DNA of 51,348 nucleotides from Acidobacteriota bacterium (GTDB lineage: Bacteria > Acidobacteriota > Terriglobia > Acidiferrales > UBA7541). The stretch spans positions 1-51,348 of the forward strand of contig JACQDH010000157.1 in the NCBI GenBank assembly GCA_016201215.1. The letters run 5' to 3'. Every line of letters starts with the position of its first letter. The first letter of the stretch is position 1. Positions 8,154-16,493 of the stretch are shown piece by piece. The translations under genes were made by a program, and so were the position numbers. The notes under the pieces are model-generated. The model worked only from the letters and a program-made list of their open reading frames with translations. It made no database searches and was not told where the DNA came from.

Positions 8154-9346
8154 CGCTTGCCGACCTCCTCGATGGTTTCCATAAAAATTTTCAACTGCGT
8201 CACTCTATCATAAGTCCCGGCGATCTCCCGCGCGCGCCGGCCCATGTGCGCAAGTTGTGCAGGGTCGCGAGCCAGCACCCGCACGGCCTCGGCAATGCCT
8301 TCCGGGTCGTCGGGATCGGCAGCGATACCGCAACCGGTGCGGCGCACGATGCGCACCACGTCGCTGTGCTCGGGTGCCACGGCCAGCACCGGCCGCCCCG
8401 CCGCGAGAATCGGATAGAGCTTGCTCGGCACGACCACTCCTTCGAGACCCCGCTTCACCGTCACCACGTGCAGGTCCCCGGCCGCCAGCACGCAGGGGAT
8501 CTGCTGGGGCGGCCGAAACGGTAGGAACCGGACAGCAGTACAGCCTGCTGCAGAGGCTTCGATCTGCGGGCGCACTGCTCCGTCGCCGACAAAGACCAGC
8601 CCGACCCCGTCGCTTTGCAGCAACCGAGCCGCACGCGTCAGGGTGTCCCAGGCGCCATAGAATCCCAAGTTGCCTGCGTGCAGCAACACAAAGGGAAAAC
8701 CGCAACGGATCTCCTGCGCCACCGGATCGGTCGCTGGAGGCACGGTCTCCGGCAATGCCACGCCGTCGCGGACAACAGCCACGCGCGCCGGGTCCACGCC
8801 CTTGGCGACGATGCGGTCGCGCATATCTTCGCCCAGTACGATGACCCGAGCCGCGTGCCGCAGGGCACGCCTGTGCATGTTTTCCCAGCCGTCCACCCAC
8901 CGGCTTGGGCGGACAATCCCGCCGCCCAGGGCCATGTCGGGATACAGGTCGCGGATGTTGTACACAAAGGGGCGTCCCGTTAGCTTGGCCACCATGGCGC
9001 CGACGATGCCCGCAAACGGCGGGTCGGTCATGGCCAGAACAACGTCGGCGCGGATGGCCAGGGCGCGCGGCACCGCTAGGGAAACATAGGTCAGGTAGTT
9101 GCTCACGCGGCCGCGCATCCGGAAACGCGGATAGGTGGTCGAACCCACGCGCTCTACGGTGATGTTGCCATGCACCTCGCGCCGCAGGAAGTAATAGGGA
9201 TGCCGCTCGGAGGGATCATAGGAGGGGCGCCCGGCCAGAACCGTGACCCGGTGGCGTTCGGCCAGCGCTTCCGCCACCATCGCCGCCATCTTCGCGGTGG
9301 CAGAGATGTCCGGCGGGTAATATTCATTCAGGAGAAGAATGTGCAC
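8150..9346 (-). CDS. Glycosyltransferase family 4, WbuB-like
   Basis: GT-B fold transferase of 398 residues, a cytoplasmic or membrane-peripheral enzyme using a nucleotide sugar. The N-terminal acceptor domain begins ILLLNEYYPPDISATAK, has TDPPFAGIVGAMVAK and FVYNIRDLYPD, the pattern of WbuB/FnlB-type HexNAc transferases. The donor domain contains LLHAGNLGFYGAWDTL and VPSKLYPILAAGRPVLA near the C terminus, including the E/D-rich nucleotide-sugar contact region. GTG start at 9346; followed by the epimerase gene with a four-base overlap and preceded by a 127-base gap after the second carbamoyltransferase. Acting as the second transferase after the WecA-like enzyme encoded two genes downstream would fit, but this is inference. 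Confidence 0.85.
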   Translation of the reverse strand: MHILLLNEYYPPDISATAKMAAMVAEALAERHRVTVLAGRPSYDPSERHPYYFLRREVHGNITVERVGSTTYPRFRMRGRVSNYLTYVSLAVPRALAIRADVVLAMTDPPFAGIVGAMVAKLTGRPFVYNIRDLYPDMALGGGIVRPSRWVDGWENMHRRALRHAARVIVLGEDMRDRIVAKGVDPARVAVVRDGVALPETVPPATDPVAQEIRCGFPFVLLHAGNLGFYGAWDTLTRAARLLQSDGVGLVFVGDGAVRPQIEASAAGCTAVRFLPFRPPQQIPCVLAAGDLHVVTVKRGLEGVVVPSKLYPILAAGRPVLAVAPEHSDVVRIVRRTGCGIAADPDDPEGIAEAVRVLARDPAQLAHMGRRAREIAGTYDRVTQLKIFMETIEEVGKR

Positions 9347-9473
9347 GCCAGCACCTGGGAGGGACCTGTCGCTAAAGGCAATCCTGTAATCTCGTGCGTC
9401 ACCTGACTAGGAGCATTTCGAGTGCCCCCCGGAACGGCGAACCTGCGGATTCGTTTCTCCCCGCGCAGCCGGC

Positions 9474-11258
9474 TCAACGATGCGAATCCTCGTTTTCGGC
9501 AGCCGCGGCCGGCCTGCGGATGAGGGTATTGCCCAGCACCAGCGCGTCCATCTTCGTTCGCAGGAAGCATTCAATGGCTTCTTCCGGCCGGCAGACGATG
9601 GGTTCGTTGTCGTTGAAGGAAGTGTTCAACACCACAGGGACGCCGGTCAGGTTACCAAACTCGCGGATCAGACGCCAGTAGCGCGGGTTGGCTGCGCGGC
9701 TGACGGTTTGCAGCCGCCCTGTGCCGTCCACATGCGTCGGCGCGGGAATCTCCGTACGTTTTTCCGGGCGCACCGCGTAGGCCAGGGTCATGAACGGCGA
9801 AGGGTACGCCTTCACAAAATACTCGCCGGTGGCCTCCTCGAGAATCGAAGGGGCAAAGGGACGGAAGACCTCGCGGTGCTTGATCCGGCGGTTGAGGATG
9901 TCCTTCATCTCCGCGCGCCGCGGGTCCGCGACGATGCTGCGGTTGCCGAGCGCCCGCGGCCCCCATTCTGCGCGTCCCTGGAACCACCCCAGGATTCTCC
10001 CATCGGCAATCTGCTGTGCTGCCGCCCGGGCCAGCGCCTCCTCCGGCAGCTCGGCGACCTCCAATCCGGAGCTCACCAGCCGGCTGCGCTCGACCGCAGC
10101 GCACATCTGCTCCTGCGAGTAGCCCGGTCCCCAGTAGGAATGATCCATCACAAACGAGCGCGGGCGGTTGAGGACCTGGTGATAGACGTAGTATGCGGCG
10201 CCGACTGCCAGGCCAGCGTCGCCTGCAGCGGGCTGGACGTACACTTGCTCGAAGGGCGTGCGGTCGAAGATTTTTCCGTTGGCCACGCAGTTGAAGGCCA
10301 CGCCCCCAGCCAGGCAGACGGCCTTTTGCCCGGTTCGCCGATGGAGCGCGTTGAGCAGCTCGAAAAGCACCTCTTCGAGCCGAGCCTGCATGGTCGCAGC
10401 GACATTCTTGTGGTGCTGCTCGACGGGCTGCTCTGCTGCGCGGGCCGACCCCAGCCGCTGCTCGAGATATTCGGAAAACAGGCGCCCAAGCTCGGGAGTC
10501 TTGCCCGCTTCGCGCCAGGTCATGTCCGGGCCGGTGCGGTGGTGCGAGAAGTATTCGAGGGCCAGGCGGAAACCCAGTTTCCCATTGCTGCGCCCGCGGC
10601 TACGGACGATCCTGCGAAATTCGTCGAGGTAGGCCAGCTCGCCGTACGCGGCCAGGCCCATCACCTTGTACTCATCGCCGAATTTCCAGAAGCCGAGGTA
10701 CTGGGTGATCGCGGTGTAGTACATCCCCAGCGAGTGAGGAAACGCGATGGCATCATGTACGCGCAGGCGGTGGCCTTCGCCCGTCGCCCACATCGTGCTG
10801 GCGAAGTCGCCCAGACCGTCGGCCGACAGCACCGCGGCCTGCTCGAAAGGGGACACGAAGAAGGTGCTGGCCAGGTGCGCCTGGTGATGCTCGACGCGAT
10901 GGAAGCGCGCGCGGATGCGCTGCGGGTCCACGTCCAACGCGCGCGCCAGCGCCTCCGGGATTCCAGTAAACCTGGCCAAGACCTTGGCGCGTTCCCGGGC
11001 GAAGCGCGGCATGCGCAGGGCATAGAGCAGCTTGGTGCCGATGCGCGCCCAGGGATTGCGCGGGATGGCGACGTGGTCCACTTCCTCGAGCCGGATGCCC
11101 GCCTCCGCCAGGCAATAGCGAACGGCCTGCGCAGGAAACCCCGCCGCGTACTTGACGCGGTTGAAGCGCTCCTCCTCCACAGCGGCCACTAGACGGCCAT
11201 CGGAAACGACGGCCGCCGAGGCATTGCCGTGGTACGCGTTGATACCCAAGATATGCAT
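9474..11258 (-). CDS. Carbamoyltransferase, NodU/CmcH family (copy 2)
   Basis: Protein of 594 residues with the standard two-part architecture: Kae1-like domain with His124-His125-x2-His128 (VEHHQAHLAS) and DGLGDF, LAGGVAFNCVANGKI, and the C-terminal domain with GWFQGRAEWGPRALGNRS, EVFRPFAPS, THVDGTGRLQTV and NTSFNDNEPIV. This is the canonical motif set, closer to characterised O-carbamoyltransferases than copy 1. The ATG at 11258 is chosen over the GTG at 11276, because the family begins directly with MHILGINAYHG and a GGGGGAG lies about 9 bases upstream. It is 38 bases after an AsnB-like gene, so carbamoylation and amidation are probably co-expressed. A 570-codon frame antisense to it is a GC shadow. 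Confidence 0.92.
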   Translation of the reverse strand: MHILGINAYHGNASAAVVSDGRLVAAVEEERFNRVKYAAGFPAQAVRYCLAEAGIRLEEVDHVAIPRNPWARIGTKLLYALRMPRFARERAKVLARFTGIPEALARALDVDPQRIRARFHRVEHHQAHLASTFFVSPFEQAAVLSADGLGDFASTMWATGEGHRLRVHDAIAFPHSLGMYYTAITQYLGFWKFGDEYKVMGLAAYGELAYLDEFRRIVRSRGRSNGKLGFRLALEYFSHHRTGPDMTWREAGKTPELGRLFSEYLEQRLGSARAAEQPVEQHHKNVAATMQARLEEVLFELLNALHRRTGQKAVCLAGGVAFNCVANGKIFDRTPFEQVYVQPAAGDAGLAVGAAYYVYHQVLNRPRSFVMDHSYWGPGYSQEQMCAAVERSRLVSSGLEVAELPEEALARAAAQQIADGRILGWFQGRAEWGPRALGNRSIVADPRRAEMKDILNRRIKHREVFRPFAPSILEEATGEYFVKAYPSPFMTLAYAVRPEKRTEIPAPTHVDGTGRLQTVSRAANPRYWRLIREFGNLTGVPVVLNTSFNDNEPIVCRPEEAIECFLRTKMDALVLGNTLIRRPAAAAENEDSHR

Positions 11259-11296
11259 GCAGGGAAGCTCCCCCACTTCAAACAGAAGACTGTTGA

Positions 11297-13336
11297 TCAG
11301 TCCACACGGCCGGCAACCGCGGACGCCCGTGCGCTTGCCGAGGCCGCCACGGGCCTCTCCGGCTGGGGCAGGCCGGCGTCAAGGTGGCGCCGACACCACT
11401 CGCTTAACACATACAGGCTCCAGGGGCGCGACCAGCTTGTCCGCCCGCATAGGAAATCATGCCAGACCGCCCTGACAGCCTCACCCTTCAAGACCGGCTG
11501 CAGGGACGGCGTCAAATTCGCCAGGGCCGCCGCGACGCGCTGACCCAACGTGCCGCGCAGCCAGCGCTCCCACGGAAACGTGAATGTGCGTTTGGGCTGA
11601 GCCACGACCTCGCCAGGCAACAAGTCAGCTAGCGCCTCGACCAGCAACGCCTTGGGCGTGCCGCGCCGCCGCTTGGCCGTCTCCGGGAGCTGTGCGACGT
11701 ATTCCACCAGCCGATGATCCAGCAGCGGCACGCGCACCTCGAGCGAATGGCTCATGCTCACCGTGTCGGTGTCGCGCAGCAGTGTGTTGACCATGTACGT
11801 GCGCATCTCCAGGCAGGAAACGGCCGCAAAGCTGTCCAGAGTCGCCGCCTGCCGCGCTGACTCCGCCAGCCACGCCCGCCAGGGGGAATCCGCCGCCACG
11901 CTTTCGAGGGAGCCGTTCAGCAGTCGGGAAGATTGTTCTGGGGTGAACAGCGCCCGGACAAGGAAATACGGGTGCGGGAGGTCGTCCGCGTCGCGCCACA
12001 CCGCTGCCAGCTTGCGCGCCGCGTCGGCGCGTTTGCCGCCCTCGCTCATCTTCACGACTGCTGCGGCCGTGGCCCGGCGCACGGCACGCGGCACCCATTT
12101 CCCGAGCGCCGCCAGGCGCGTGGCGCGCGGTGTCGAGCGGAAGGTGCTGTAACCGCCGAAGACTTCATCCCCGCCCAGGCCCGAGAGTGCCACCTTCAAA
12201 CCCACCTGCTGCGCGGCCCAGGAGACGAAATACGTGTTGATGCCGTCCATGGAGGGCTGATCAAGCGCCGCGACGGCTTCTTCCACCCGCGCTAGCATCT
12301 GGTCGCCGCTGAGCAGCAGTTCTTGGTGCTGCGTGCCGAAATGTTCGGCGATCTGCCGGGCGAGCACGGCCTCGCTGAAGTCCTGCTCGGGGAACACCAC
12401 GGTAAAGCTGTGAATGCCGTGCTGCTCGCGGCTCGCCAGCGCGGCAATCGTTGTGGAATCGAGTCCGCTGCTCAAGAAGAGTCCCAGGGGCACATCGGCA
12501 ATCAGGTGGCTGCGAACGGCGTCCTCGAGCAGGGGCCGCAGCCGCGCGGCTGCCGCGCGCAGGTGGCGCTCGGTCGGGGGCGCGGAGTTGCGCGTAGCCG
12601 AGGCGAAATCCCAATAGGGTTTTGGCTGCTCTTCTCCAGGAGGTTCAGAGACAGCCACGCTCATACAATGGCCCGGCGGAAGGGAGAAGACGCCTTCGAC
12701 CAGCGTCATGGGTTCAGCGACAGAACCGAATAACAGGTAAGATTCGAGCGCTGCCGACGACAGCCGGGGTGAGATCCATTTGCTCTGGAGCAACGCGCGG
12801 ACCTCTGAGGCAAACAGCAGCACGCCGCCCACCCAGGCATAGTAGAGCGGCTTGATGCCCAGGCGATCGCGGGCCAGGAACACGCGCGGGGCAGACGGTG
12901 GCGAACTCTCGGCCGGGCGTTCCCGCCCGTCAAAGACTGCAATGGCAAACATCCCCCGCAAGTGCTGAACACAGTCTTCGCCCCAAGCCTCGTAGGCATG
13001 GACGATCGCTTCGGTGTCCGAGCGGGTGTTGAAGATATGCCCGGCGGCTTCAAGCTTCTGCCGCAGCTCCTGGAAGTTATAGATTTCCCCGTTGAAGACG
13101 ACGGCGACGTTTCCTGCTTCGTTGAAGACGGGCTGGTGGCCTCCGGCGAGGTCGATAATGCTCAGACGGCGCATGCCCAGCGCAACTGAGCGAGTTCCCG
13201 GCGGAGTTCCGGGAGGAACCACCAGGAGGCCTTCATCGTCGGGGCCGCGATGCCGCAGTGCCGCCATCATCCGGCGGATCACGGCCTCCGCGTCGGCCGC
13301 TCGCTGCGCCCCAACTACGCCGCAGATGCCGCACAT
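11297..13336 (-). CDS. asnB: Asparagine synthase-like glutamine amidotransferase (copy 1)
   Basis: Glutamine-dependent amidotransferase of 679 residues. The N-terminal class-II glutaminase domain starts MCGICGVVG with the nucleophile Cys2, RHRGPDDEG, FNGEIYNF and SDTEAIVHAYE. The C-terminal ATP-pyrophosphatase domain has SSGLDS (289-294) in place of the usual SGGxDS, then LSGLGGDEVFGGY, and RVPLLDHRLVE. Families like this either make asparagine or, in glycan loci, amidate the carboxyl group of uronic acids; the latter fits the neighbouring UDP-glucuronate enzymes but is inference. It lies 9 bases after the transglutaminase-like gene. About 16 extra residues (RERPAESSPPSAPRVF) sit in the glutaminase domain. 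All glutaminase and pyrophosphatase hallmarks are intact, so it should be active. Confidence 0.9.
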   Translation of the reverse strand: MCGICGVVGAQRAADAEAVIRRMMAALRHRGPDDEGLLVVPPGTPPGTRSVALGMRRLSIIDLAGGHQPVFNEAGNVAVVFNGEIYNFQELRQKLEAAGHIFNTRSDTEAIVHAYEAWGEDCVQHLRGMFAIAVFDGRERPAESSPPSAPRVFLARDRLGIKPLYYAWVGGVLLFASEVRALLQSKWISPRLSSAALESYLLFGSVAEPMTLVEGVFSLPPGHCMSVAVSEPPGEEQPKPYWDFASATRNSAPPTERHLRAAAARLRPLLEDAVRSHLIADVPLGLFLSSGLDSTTIAALASREQHGIHSFTVVFPEQDFSEAVLARQIAEHFGTQHQELLLSGDQMLARVEEAVAALDQPSMDGINTYFVSWAAQQVGLKVALSGLGGDEVFGGYSTFRSTPRATRLAALGKWVPRAVRRATAAAVVKMSEGGKRADAARKLAAVWRDADDLPHPYFLVRALFTPEQSSRLLNGSLESVAADSPWRAWLAESARQAATLDSFAAVSCLEMRTYMVNTLLRDTDTVSMSHSLEVRVPLLDHRLVEYVAQLPETAKRRRGTPKALLVEALADLLPGEVVAQPKRTFTFPWERWLRGTLGQRVAAALANLTPSLQPVLKGEAVRAVWHDFLCGRTSWSRPWSLYVLSEWCRRHLDAGLPQPERPVAASASARASAVAGRVD

Positions 13337-13345
13337 GCGGATATC

Positions 13346-14191
13346 TTATCGTGGATTGCTGAAAAGGGCTTCCCCCGCCCGCACCAATTGTTCCCGGAGC
13401 CGCACGCGGGTAATCCCCAGGCGCCGGGCGCCGTACCAGCTCAGAGTGGAGCGGGCCGCCAAACTGAAACAAAGCAACAGGCCCGCGGCGAGCGTGTGCG
13501 CCAGGGATTCACGTTCCAGCACCAGCGACCAGTTGAAGGCTTCCTGCCAGCGGGGGAGCATTTTGTCCAGGAGCGTCTGAAGCGGCCGTCCGACCACAGG
13601 GACGCGTGCCAGCCGGATGTGTGTGGTCACCTCAAAGGTGTAGGCGGGAGGGTAGCCATTCACCTTGCGTGTCGCCGCCCCCAAAGTGCCGGGGTCGCGG
13701 AGTTGCTGAGCGGTCAAGAGTTTTCCCCGCGCATCGCGAAACAGGAAACGATAGGCCGGATCAACCACCGCCCACTGCCCGTCTAAGAGTACTTCCGCCA
13801 CCACGTGCTTGGCCCGCTGATGCGGGTCGAGCAGCAGGAGACGCCGCGCTTCAAGGCCCGCGCTGTGGGTCAAATTCACGAAGGCGTTGGTGGCTGTGCC
13901 ACACACTTGGAGCAACCGCTTATACTCCAGTGTATTCTGGGGATCCCGAGGACTGAGCGAATCGGCCTCAGCCGAAACTCGCCGAGCCGGCCCCTGCCTC
14001 ATCCAGGTCAGAATGGCTTCCACTTTCTGTTCCGGCAATCCGGACAGCGGCACGACCGCATCGGCAAAGCCTCTCAGATACCTTCTGGTCGAAAACTCCC
14101 TGACAAGACCGTAAAGTACCAAGAAGATTGAGGCGGCAAAGAGGATATTGGCGGCAATCCAGAGCGTCCGGAAGAAGGGGTGACGCCTCAT
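13346..14191 (-). CDS. Membrane-anchored transglutaminase-like (papain-fold) protein
   Basis: Protein of 281 residues. An N-terminal hydrophobic segment (about 9-29) and a C-terminal one (about 241-256) flank a transglutaminase-like core with a complete catalytic triad: Cys97 in LLQVCGTATNAF, His129 in AKHVVAEVLL and Asp144 in WAVVDPAYRF. Such proteins can be proteases, amidases or cross-linking enzymes; nothing here fixes the substrate. The start is ATG at 14191, overlapping the upstream glycosyltransferase stop by four bases (ATGA); the frame is open further upstream but only as a shadow. It is followed after 9 bases by an AsnB-like gene, an arrangement that recalls lasso-peptide maturation enzymes, although this protein is longer and membrane-bound. 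Confidence 0.8.
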   Translation of the reverse strand: MRRHPFFRTLWIAANILFAASIFLVLYGLVREFSTRRYLRGFADAVVPLSGLPEQKVEAILTWMRQGPARRVSAEADSLSPRDPQNTLEYKRLLQVCGTATNAFVNLTHSAGLEARRLLLLDPHQRAKHVVAEVLLDGQWAVVDPAYRFLFRDARGKLLTAQQLRDPGTLGAATRKVNGYPPAYTFEVTTHIRLARVPVVGRPLQTLLDKMLPRWQEAFNWSLVLERESLAHTLAAGLLLCFSLAARSTLSWYGARRLGITRVRLREQLVRAGEALFSNPR

Positions 14192-15393
14192 TTTCGCTGG
14201 CCCTCCGCGACCACCTCCTGGTAAATGTTCTCCATCATGGCCAGCGGCTCGTCCCAAGCGAGCGCGCGTGCCACTTCCCGGCAACCCGCTTGCAGGCGTA
14301 GCCGCAGAGCTTCGTCGCCCAGCAACCGGGCCAGGCCAGCCTGCAAGGCTCCCAGGTTGTACGGCACCACCAGCCCAGCCCGCTGGTCCACCAGGGGCGC
14401 TATCCCGCAGCGGTCGGTGACGATCACCGGCGTTCCGCACGCGATAGCCTCCGCGGCGGTGTTTCCGAAGTTCTCGTTCTGGGAGGGCAGAACGAATACG
14501 TCCGCGTCTCGATAGGCCGCCCACTTGGCGTCTTCGTAAAGCGGACCGGTGAATAGCACCCCAGCAGTTAAACCCAGACGCGCGGCAAAAGTTTCCAGCT
14601 TTTGGCGGTAGCCGTCCCCCTCGTCCGGCCCCGCCAGCACCAGCCGGGAACCCTCCGCCTGCCCGGCCTGCCTCTGCCAGGCGGCAAACGCCTCCGCAAG
14701 AAGCTCCGGGCTCTTCTTCGAAACTAGACGTCCCAGGAACAAGACCAGTTTCATCTCGGCAGGGATCTGGTAGTGGAAGCGAAAGCTCCCCGGCTCCGGC
14801 AACCGGTCTGGCACGTCAATCCCGTTGCGTCGCACGGCGATCTTGGCCTCCGGAACGCCACCCTCGACCAGCTCGTGGCGCTCCTGAACGGCCGTGGCGA
14901 TCACACGGCGCGCGCCTCGCATCAGCTCGCCGCCCAGCACGAGATGGTAGAAGCGCTTCAACCAGAGGTTGCGAACAATCGGCCGGAACATCCCCATGGG
15001 CTCGATCACATAGGGGATGCCGCTACACCGGCAAGAGCGAGCCACCGCCGGCCCCAACAGGTCATAGAGGCCGTAGATATGGACCAAGTCGAACTCAGAC
15101 AACCTTTGCCGACAGAAGCCCAACACGCCGGGATTGAAGGTGAGCGCGCGATACCTCCCGCGCCCGCGGAGGTAGATGGCCTCCACGCCATCTCGCTCGG
15201 CGCGCCAGCCCCACCGGCTGCGCTCCGCAGCTTCCGACTTGACCTTTCCGTTCTCGAATCCCAGGTCCGCAGTCAGGACGGTGACCTGATGACCTCGCTG
15301 CGCAAGTCCCCGGGCGATCGCGCGGACTTTCACGGTCGGCCCGCCCTTTTCCAGGAACGGGTAGTACGCCTCGCTGACTTTCAGGATGCGCAT
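14188..15393 (-). CDS. Glycosyltransferase family 4
   Basis: GT-B glycosyltransferase of 401 residues. It begins MRILKVSEAYYPFLEKGGPT with the Gly-rich acceptor loop, has VIEPMGMFRP, and the donor-binding domain with LVLFLGRLVSKKSPELL and the nucleotide-sugar site VLPSQNENFGNTAAEAIACGTPVI, the E-x7-E pattern of retaining GT4 enzymes. The frame stays open up to 15708 on upstream shadow codons, but ATG at 15393 opens the first beta strand. The gene overlaps the preceding glycosyltransferase by 13 bases and the following transglutaminase-like gene by four, so the set 17674-13346 looks translationally coupled. Sugar and linkage unknown. Confidence 0.88.
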   Translation of the reverse strand: MRILKVSEAYYPFLEKGGPTVKVRAIARGLAQRGHQVTVLTADLGFENGKVKSEAAERSRWGWRAERDGVEAIYLRGRGRYRALTFNPGVLGFCRQRLSEFDLVHIYGLYDLLGPAVARSCRCSGIPYVIEPMGMFRPIVRNLWLKRFYHLVLGGELMRGARRVIATAVQERHELVEGGVPEAKIAVRRNGIDVPDRLPEPGSFRFHYQIPAEMKLVLFLGRLVSKKSPELLAEAFAAWQRQAGQAEGSRLVLAGPDEGDGYRQKLETFAARLGLTAGVLFTGPLYEDAKWAAYRDADVFVLPSQNENFGNTAAEAIACGTPVIVTDRCGIAPLVDQRAGLVVPYNLGALQAGLARLLGDEALRLRLQAGCREVARALAWDEPLAMMENIYQEVVAEGQRK

Positions 15394-16493
15394 AGGTCCA
15401 CCAGGACCTCTCTCAGGCGGGCCGCAAAATGCTCGAATAGAAACTCCTTCTCCACGCGTTGGTGCCCTTGAAGGCCCATCTGTTGGCGAAGAACATCGTT
15501 GCGGAGCAGCGTCTCGAGCGCTTGGGTGAGCCGCGCAACATCGCCGTGCGGCACCAGGATCCCCGTCACGCTGTCTTCGACGATATCCGGCGTACCGCCG
15601 TGGGCACCGCCCACCACCGGCTTGCCCTGCGCCATAGCCTCGAGAAACACCAGACCAAATCCTTCTCCGCAGCTGGGCAGCGCGAAGACATCGCAATGCG
15701 CGTAGCAAGCCCTCAGCTCCGACTGGGTCAGCCCAGCCAAGAAGTGCACGCGCTGGGTCACGCCAATCTCGGCCGCCAGTCGCTCCAGCCGCCCGCGGTC
15801 GTCGCCATCACCGACGGCGACCAAGAAAACATCCGGCGCTGAAGACAGCAGCGCTGGGAGCGCCTGGATCAGGGTGTCCACTCCTTTGTAGCGTTCATTG
15901 GCAGCCCAGCGTCCCACAGTCAGAATCACGCGGCCTGGGGGAAATCCAACTGGAAGATGGTTCTGGCCTGTCCCGCCAAGCGCCACGACGAATCCCGGGT
16001 CGAGTCCCCACGGGAGCTGGCGGACCTTCGCCTCGGCCACGCCCTGCACTTCCACCAATCGCTGCGCCGTGTACCTGCTTGGGGCCAGCACGCAATCGGC
16101 GTGCCGGAGAGCCCGCCGGCGCAATCGCGCGAGCGGCTGCCAGACTTCAATGCCGTGGCTGAGCACGACCGTGCGCACGCGCGGCGCGAGCGTTTTCATC
16201 GCCCAGGCCAGCGGCGCCAAGTTGGGGTGGGCGGCCAGAACCAAGATGGGATGTCTCCGCGCCGCGCCCAGCGCGGCGAGCGAAAACCGCGCCTTCGCCC
16301 GGCCAAAGGCGGACACGACAAAATCCATCTCGCCGACGCGGATGCGGCGCAGGCCCGGTGGGTCGTTCAGGCTCAGAAAACGATAAAGCGTTGAACGCTC
16401 ACCGGCGTACGTCGCCAGCACCGCTGCGGTGTGCTGCCCGGCGCGCTGCACGCCGCCGGCGGCGAGCAACTCGGGAAACAATCCAACGATCAT
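15381..16493 (-). CDS. Glycosyltransferase family 4
   Basis: GT4 enzyme of 370 residues starting MIVGLFPELLAAGGVQRAG, where the Gly-Gly-Val loop is the usual acceptor-side phosphate loop. The donor domain shows ILTVGRWAANERYKGVDTLI and ALPSCGEGFGLVFLEAMAQGKPVV with the two conserved Glu residues, then GILVPHGDV. The ATG at 16493 overlaps the stop of the upstream gene by four bases (ATGA); the TTG at 16508 is a less likely start. Second of three adjacent GT4 genes sharing overlapping ends. Confidence 0.88.
   Translation of the reverse strand: MIVGLFPELLAAGGVQRAGQHTAAVLATYAGERSTLYRFLSLNDPPGLRRIRVGEMDFVVSAFGRAKARFSLAALGAARRHPILVLAAHPNLAPLAWAMKTLAPRVRTVVLSHGIEVWQPLARLRRRALRHADCVLAPSRYTAQRLVEVQGVAEAKVRQLPWGLDPGFVVALGGTGQNHLPVGFPPGRVILTVGRWAANERYKGVDTLIQALPALLSSAPDVFLVAVGDGDDRGRLERLAAEIGVTQRVHFLAGLTQSELRACYAHCDVFALPSCGEGFGLVFLEAMAQGKPVVGGAHGGTPDIVEDSVTGILVPHGDVARLTQALETLLRNDVLRQQMGLQGHQRVEKEFLFEHFAARLREVLVDLCAS

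Noticed and set aside
9480-11192. 570-codon open frame on the plus strand
   Set aside because: Fully antisense to carbamoyltransferase copy 2, which has all family motifs; the composition is His/Arg/Gln-rich with no recognisable domain, typical of a high-GC shadow.
11297-14191. A true lasso-peptide cluster
   Set aside because: No precursor peptide, PqqD-like protein or dedicated peptide exporter is visible, the AsnB has an intact glutaminase domain, and the partner is membrane-bound; kept only as a resemblance.
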